NCBI GenBank assembly: GCA_008017145.1
Contig: SSGY01000205.1
Span: forward strand, 1-17,018
DNA: 17,018 nt
From: Neisseriales bacterium
GTDB lineage: Bacteria; Pseudomonadota; Gammaproteobacteria; Burkholderiales; UBA11063
Reading direction: 5' to 3'
The position numbers and the translations under genes are program-made. This document shows, piece after piece, positions 14,926 to 17,018 of this stretch. Within the stretch, counting starts at the first letter, position 1, and each line of letters opens with the position of its first letter. The notes beneath the pieces were generated by a model that saw only the letters and a program-made list of their open reading frames with translations, was not told the DNA's origin and did not search any database.

Positions 14926-15652
14926 TCTCAATTTTCCTGATGGTGTTAATTATTGCTTGATTTGATGCACTATCTGTTTCAATTATATTACTGAAGCCTA
15001 CTTGTTTTAGTTTTCGAGTTATATTTGGATGCAATGTAATTAAATACACTTTAGATAATGTTTGCAAAATACAATGACTAGCCTGTGCACAGTCATACAA
15101 ATACTCGGCTAAGGAGCTGCTAGTAATGATTATACCTATATTTTGCCGATCACAGATAATTTTCTCAGTTTGCGCCAAATTTAAAATAGCAGAATTAGTC
15201 CGCTGATATAAATCTATAAAATCGTGATTTATTTTATTTAGATCTAAATATGTTGCCAATTGCTGATTATGTGGCAGACCTCCTGCGATCAAATAGCTTG
15301 TTCCTTGGCGGATTAAGTTTGCGCTAATTAATTCAGCAACTCCGCTTCCGCATTCAGGGTATAGTGCTTTAACTCCGCTTTTGTCTAATAAATAATCAGC
15401 AGAGCTTTTTCCAGCAACGATTACATTTAACTCTGGCTTTAGTTTGCCTAGCAATGGAATCAAACAATCAATCACAGTTGGAGATGTCAGTAACAAATTA
15501 TCATAAGTATTTATTTTGCTAACTAGACGTTCTAACTCAAGATCATAGTATCTAATTGCCATTAGAGGTAAGCTTTTCGCTTTAATCTGTTGCTGTTCTA
15601 GCAAATTAATCAAAACTGCTGCTTGCGGCTCTGGGCGGGTAACTAGATACAT
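14912..15652 (-). CDS. hemD: Uroporphyrinogen-III synthase
   Basis: A 246-residue enzyme that cyclises hydroxymethylbilane with inversion of ring D. Conservation in HemD is low, but recognisable elements are the N-terminal LVTRPEPQAAVLINLLEQQ, the segment NLLLTSPTVIDCL in the first domain and IGIIITSSSLAEYL in the second, where family members have 'TS..a'. The length is normal. Gene context strengthens the call: hemC ends 10 bp upstream and hemX overlaps by 14 bp downstream. No SD is visible before ATG 15652, so translation probably depends on coupling to hemC. It acts in the cytosol. Confidence 0.92.
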   Translation of the reverse strand: MYLVTRPEPQAAVLINLLEQQQIKAKSLPLMAIRYYDLELERLVSKINTYDNLLLTSPTVIDCLIPLLGKLKPELNVIVAGKSSADYLLDKSGVKALYPECGSGVAELISANLIRQGTSYLIAGGLPHNQQLATYLDLNKINHDFIDLYQRTNSAILNLAQTEKIICDRQNIGIIITSSSLAEYLYDCAQASHCILQTLSKVYLITLHPNITRKLKQVGFSNIIETDSASNQAIINTIRKIENERK

Positions 15653-15662
15653 TTTGTATTAA

Positions 15663-16595
15663 TTATCTGTGATTAGCCGCGGACAAGCGTTGAACAATTT
15701 CTGCCGCACCTTGCTTAATTAATTGTTCGGCACAAGCTTTACCTATACTCAAATAATCTGCAGGAGCGCCACTAACTTCGGCAGTTAAGTACATATTAGC
15801 ATTAACATCAGCTAGTAATGCGCTTAATTTTAATTTATTATCAACTATTCGAGCAAACCCAGCTAAAGGAATATTGCAACTAGCATTGAGATAACGACCC
15901 ATTTCACGCTCAGCACCAACTAATGCCGCACTAATATTATCATTTAGTGGGGCAAGGAGTTTTTTTAACTCCAAAGCGCCAGCTTTAATTTCAATTGCTA
16001 ATGCTCCCTGCCCAATTGCCGGAATAAATTTATCGTCTGCCAATATCTGCGTAATTCGCGCCTCTAAATCCAAGCGCTTGAGACCTGCTACTGCCAAAAC
16101 AATTGCATCATACTCATTATTATCCAATTTTGCCAGCCGTGTTTGTAAATTACCGCGTAATAATTTTATCTGCAAATGTGGATAATACTGTTTTAAAATC
16201 GCAACCCGTCGCGCACTTGAGCTACCAACCACACTAGCTATTGGCATTTCATCTAAGGATTTATATTGATTACTTACAAATGCATCATGAGCATCTTCGC
16301 GTTTTAAGATTGCAGCTAATTCAAACTCACTCGGTAAATTTGCTGGTAAGTCTTTTAAGGAATGAACTGCAATATCGGCATTTCCGGCTAAGAGCTGATA
16401 TTCGAGCTCTTTAATAAATAAACCCTTCCCACCAATTTTTTCAAGTGATTGATCGAGAATCCTATCACCTTCTGTAGTAATTCCAGAGATCAAAATCTCT
16501 AATTCAGGATAAACATCTTGTAATAATTGTTTGACATGTAACGCTTGCCACATAGCTAATTTACTATTACGTGTAATAATCGTTATTGATTTCAT
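15663..16595 (-). CDS. hemC: Hydroxymethylbilane synthase (porphobilinogen deaminase)
   Basis: A 310-residue cytosolic enzyme that joins four porphobilinogen molecules into hydroxymethylbilane. It opens with ITIITRNSKLAMWQA, the conserved 'R.S.LA..Q' start. The catalytic loop SLKDLP contains Asp82, SSARRVAILKQ has the substrate-binding arginines, and Cys240 (NASCNIPLAGFA) should carry the dipyrromethane cofactor. The family usually reads G-G-C-x-x-P at the cofactor site; here it is A-S-C, a mild variation. The ATG overlaps the stop of the upstream rRNA methyltransferase gene (TAATG), suggesting coupled translation, and hemD follows after 10 bp. Confidence 0.97.
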   Translation of the reverse strand: MKSITIITRNSKLAMWQALHVKQLLQDVYPELEILISGITTEGDRILDQSLEKIGGKGLFIKELEYQLLAGNADIAVHSLKDLPANLPSEFELAAILKREDAHDAFVSNQYKSLDEMPIASVVGSSSARRVAILKQYYPHLQIKLLRGNLQTRLAKLDNNEYDAIVLAVAGLKRLDLEARITQILADDKFIPAIGQGALAIEIKAGALELKKLLAPLNDNISAALVGAEREMGRYLNASCNIPLAGFARIVDNKLKLSALLADVNANMYLTAEVSGAPADYLSIGKACAEQLIKQGAAEIVQRLSAANHR

Positions 16596-17018
16596 TATTT
16601 CTTTCTCAAATTTGTCATGCGTTGGCGGGACAACTCAAAAATCGCAACAGTTGCTGCCATTGCTAGATTTAGTGACTCTGCTCTCCCTGGCATTGGAATC
16701 GTAAGATGCTGCTTAATTGCGCTCAACAGTTCACCACTAATTCCATTTCCCTCATTACCTAAAACTAAGGCACAATTTTGGGTTAAATCTTGCTCATAAA
16801 TACTATCGTTCGCATGCGGTGTTAGTGCATAAATTTGCGCTGAATATTGTCTTATAAACTCAAAAATATCATAATTTTGGTAAATATTCAGTGCGAATTG
16901 GATTCCCTGCGATGCTCGTAGAACCTTAGGATTATAGATATCAACACAATTCTTAGATAGAACTATATTTTTTATTCCGCCAGCACTAGCCGCGCGTAAA
17001 ATTACACCTAAATTGCCC
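16595..17018 (-). CDS. SpoU/TrmH-family RNA 2'-O-methyltransferase (RlmB-like), partial
   Basis: The last 140 residues of a gene running in from the right edge. All three motifs of the SpoU (SPOUT) methyltransferase domain are present: motif 1 GNLGVILRAASAGGI, cut at the window end; motif 2 LVLGNEGNGIS; motif 3 IPMPGRAESLNLAMAATVAI. These form the trefoil knot that binds S-adenosylmethionine and methylates a ribose 2'-OH of rRNA or tRNA. The group containing 23S rRNA G2251 methylase RlmB and its TsnR-like relatives is likely, but the N-terminal substrate-binding domain is outside the window, so the target cannot be fixed. The stop TAA shares a base with the hemC ATG, which places it in the heme transcription unit. 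Confidence 0.92.
   Translation of the reverse strand, partial: GNLGVILRAASAGGIKNIVLSKNCVDIYNPKVLRASQGIQFALNIYQNYDIFEFIRQYSAQIYALTPHANDSIYEQDLTQNCALVLGNEGNGISGELLSAIKQHLTIPMPGRAESLNLAMAATVAIFELSRQRMTNLRKK

Noticed and set aside
16617..16799. 60-codon plus-strand open frame near the right end
   Set aside because: It is antisense to the SpoU methyltransferase domain, whose three motifs are intact on the minus strand.

Overview
The window looks like a chromosomal segment of an AT-rich beta- or gammaproteobacterium. The hemC-hemD-hemX-hemY order, a classical FtsK with a gamma domain and a DciA-like protein all point that way. A neisserial-type lineage would fit, but the sequence alone does not settle it. 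No rRNA, tRNA, CRISPR array, insertion sequence or phage gene was recognised.

Layout. At the left end a bidirectional terminator (58-95) separates an upstream plus-strand gene, of which perhaps only the last codons are present, from a minus-strand pair: a DciA-like helicase loader followed by a YgjP-type metallopeptidase, overlapping by 4 bp. Divergent from these is a plus-strand pair, a NifU-like Fe-S scaffold-like protein and a GGGtGRT protein, closed by an intrinsic terminator (3146-3175). A CoA-disulfide reductase/rhodanese fusion follows with its own promoter, and a palindrome lies between its -35 and -10 elements. This left third looks devoted to sulfur, persulfide or Fe-S chemistry.

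From 5004 to the right end all genes are on the minus strand. Read in transcription order they are: the C-terminal part of a SpoU-family rRNA methyltransferase (cut by the window end), hemC, hemD, hemX, a 290-bp repeat-bearing interval, hemY, ftsK, a DUF985 cupin, a DhaL-DegV (FakA-FakB-like) fusion, a GNAT acetyltransferase, an adenine/adenosine deaminase and a DMT-family membrane transporter. The first five genes are tightly packed or overlapping and should form one heme operon: HemC and HemD make uroporphyrinogen III, and HemX and HemY are membrane-anchored companions. Weak promoter candidates precede the cupin and the DhaL-DegV gene. GNAT, deaminase and transporter follow DhaL-DegV with short gaps.

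Points worth attention. (1) The poorly understood NifU-like/GGGtGRT pair sits beside a persulfide reductase. (2) The hemX-hemY gap carries two diverged copies of a palindromic element whose stem shows a compensatory base change; the gap is open in one frame that overlaps the hemX stop and the hemY start exactly. (3) The deaminase appears to lose its frame close to its C-terminus, and its expected tail continues in the frame of the transporter gene.
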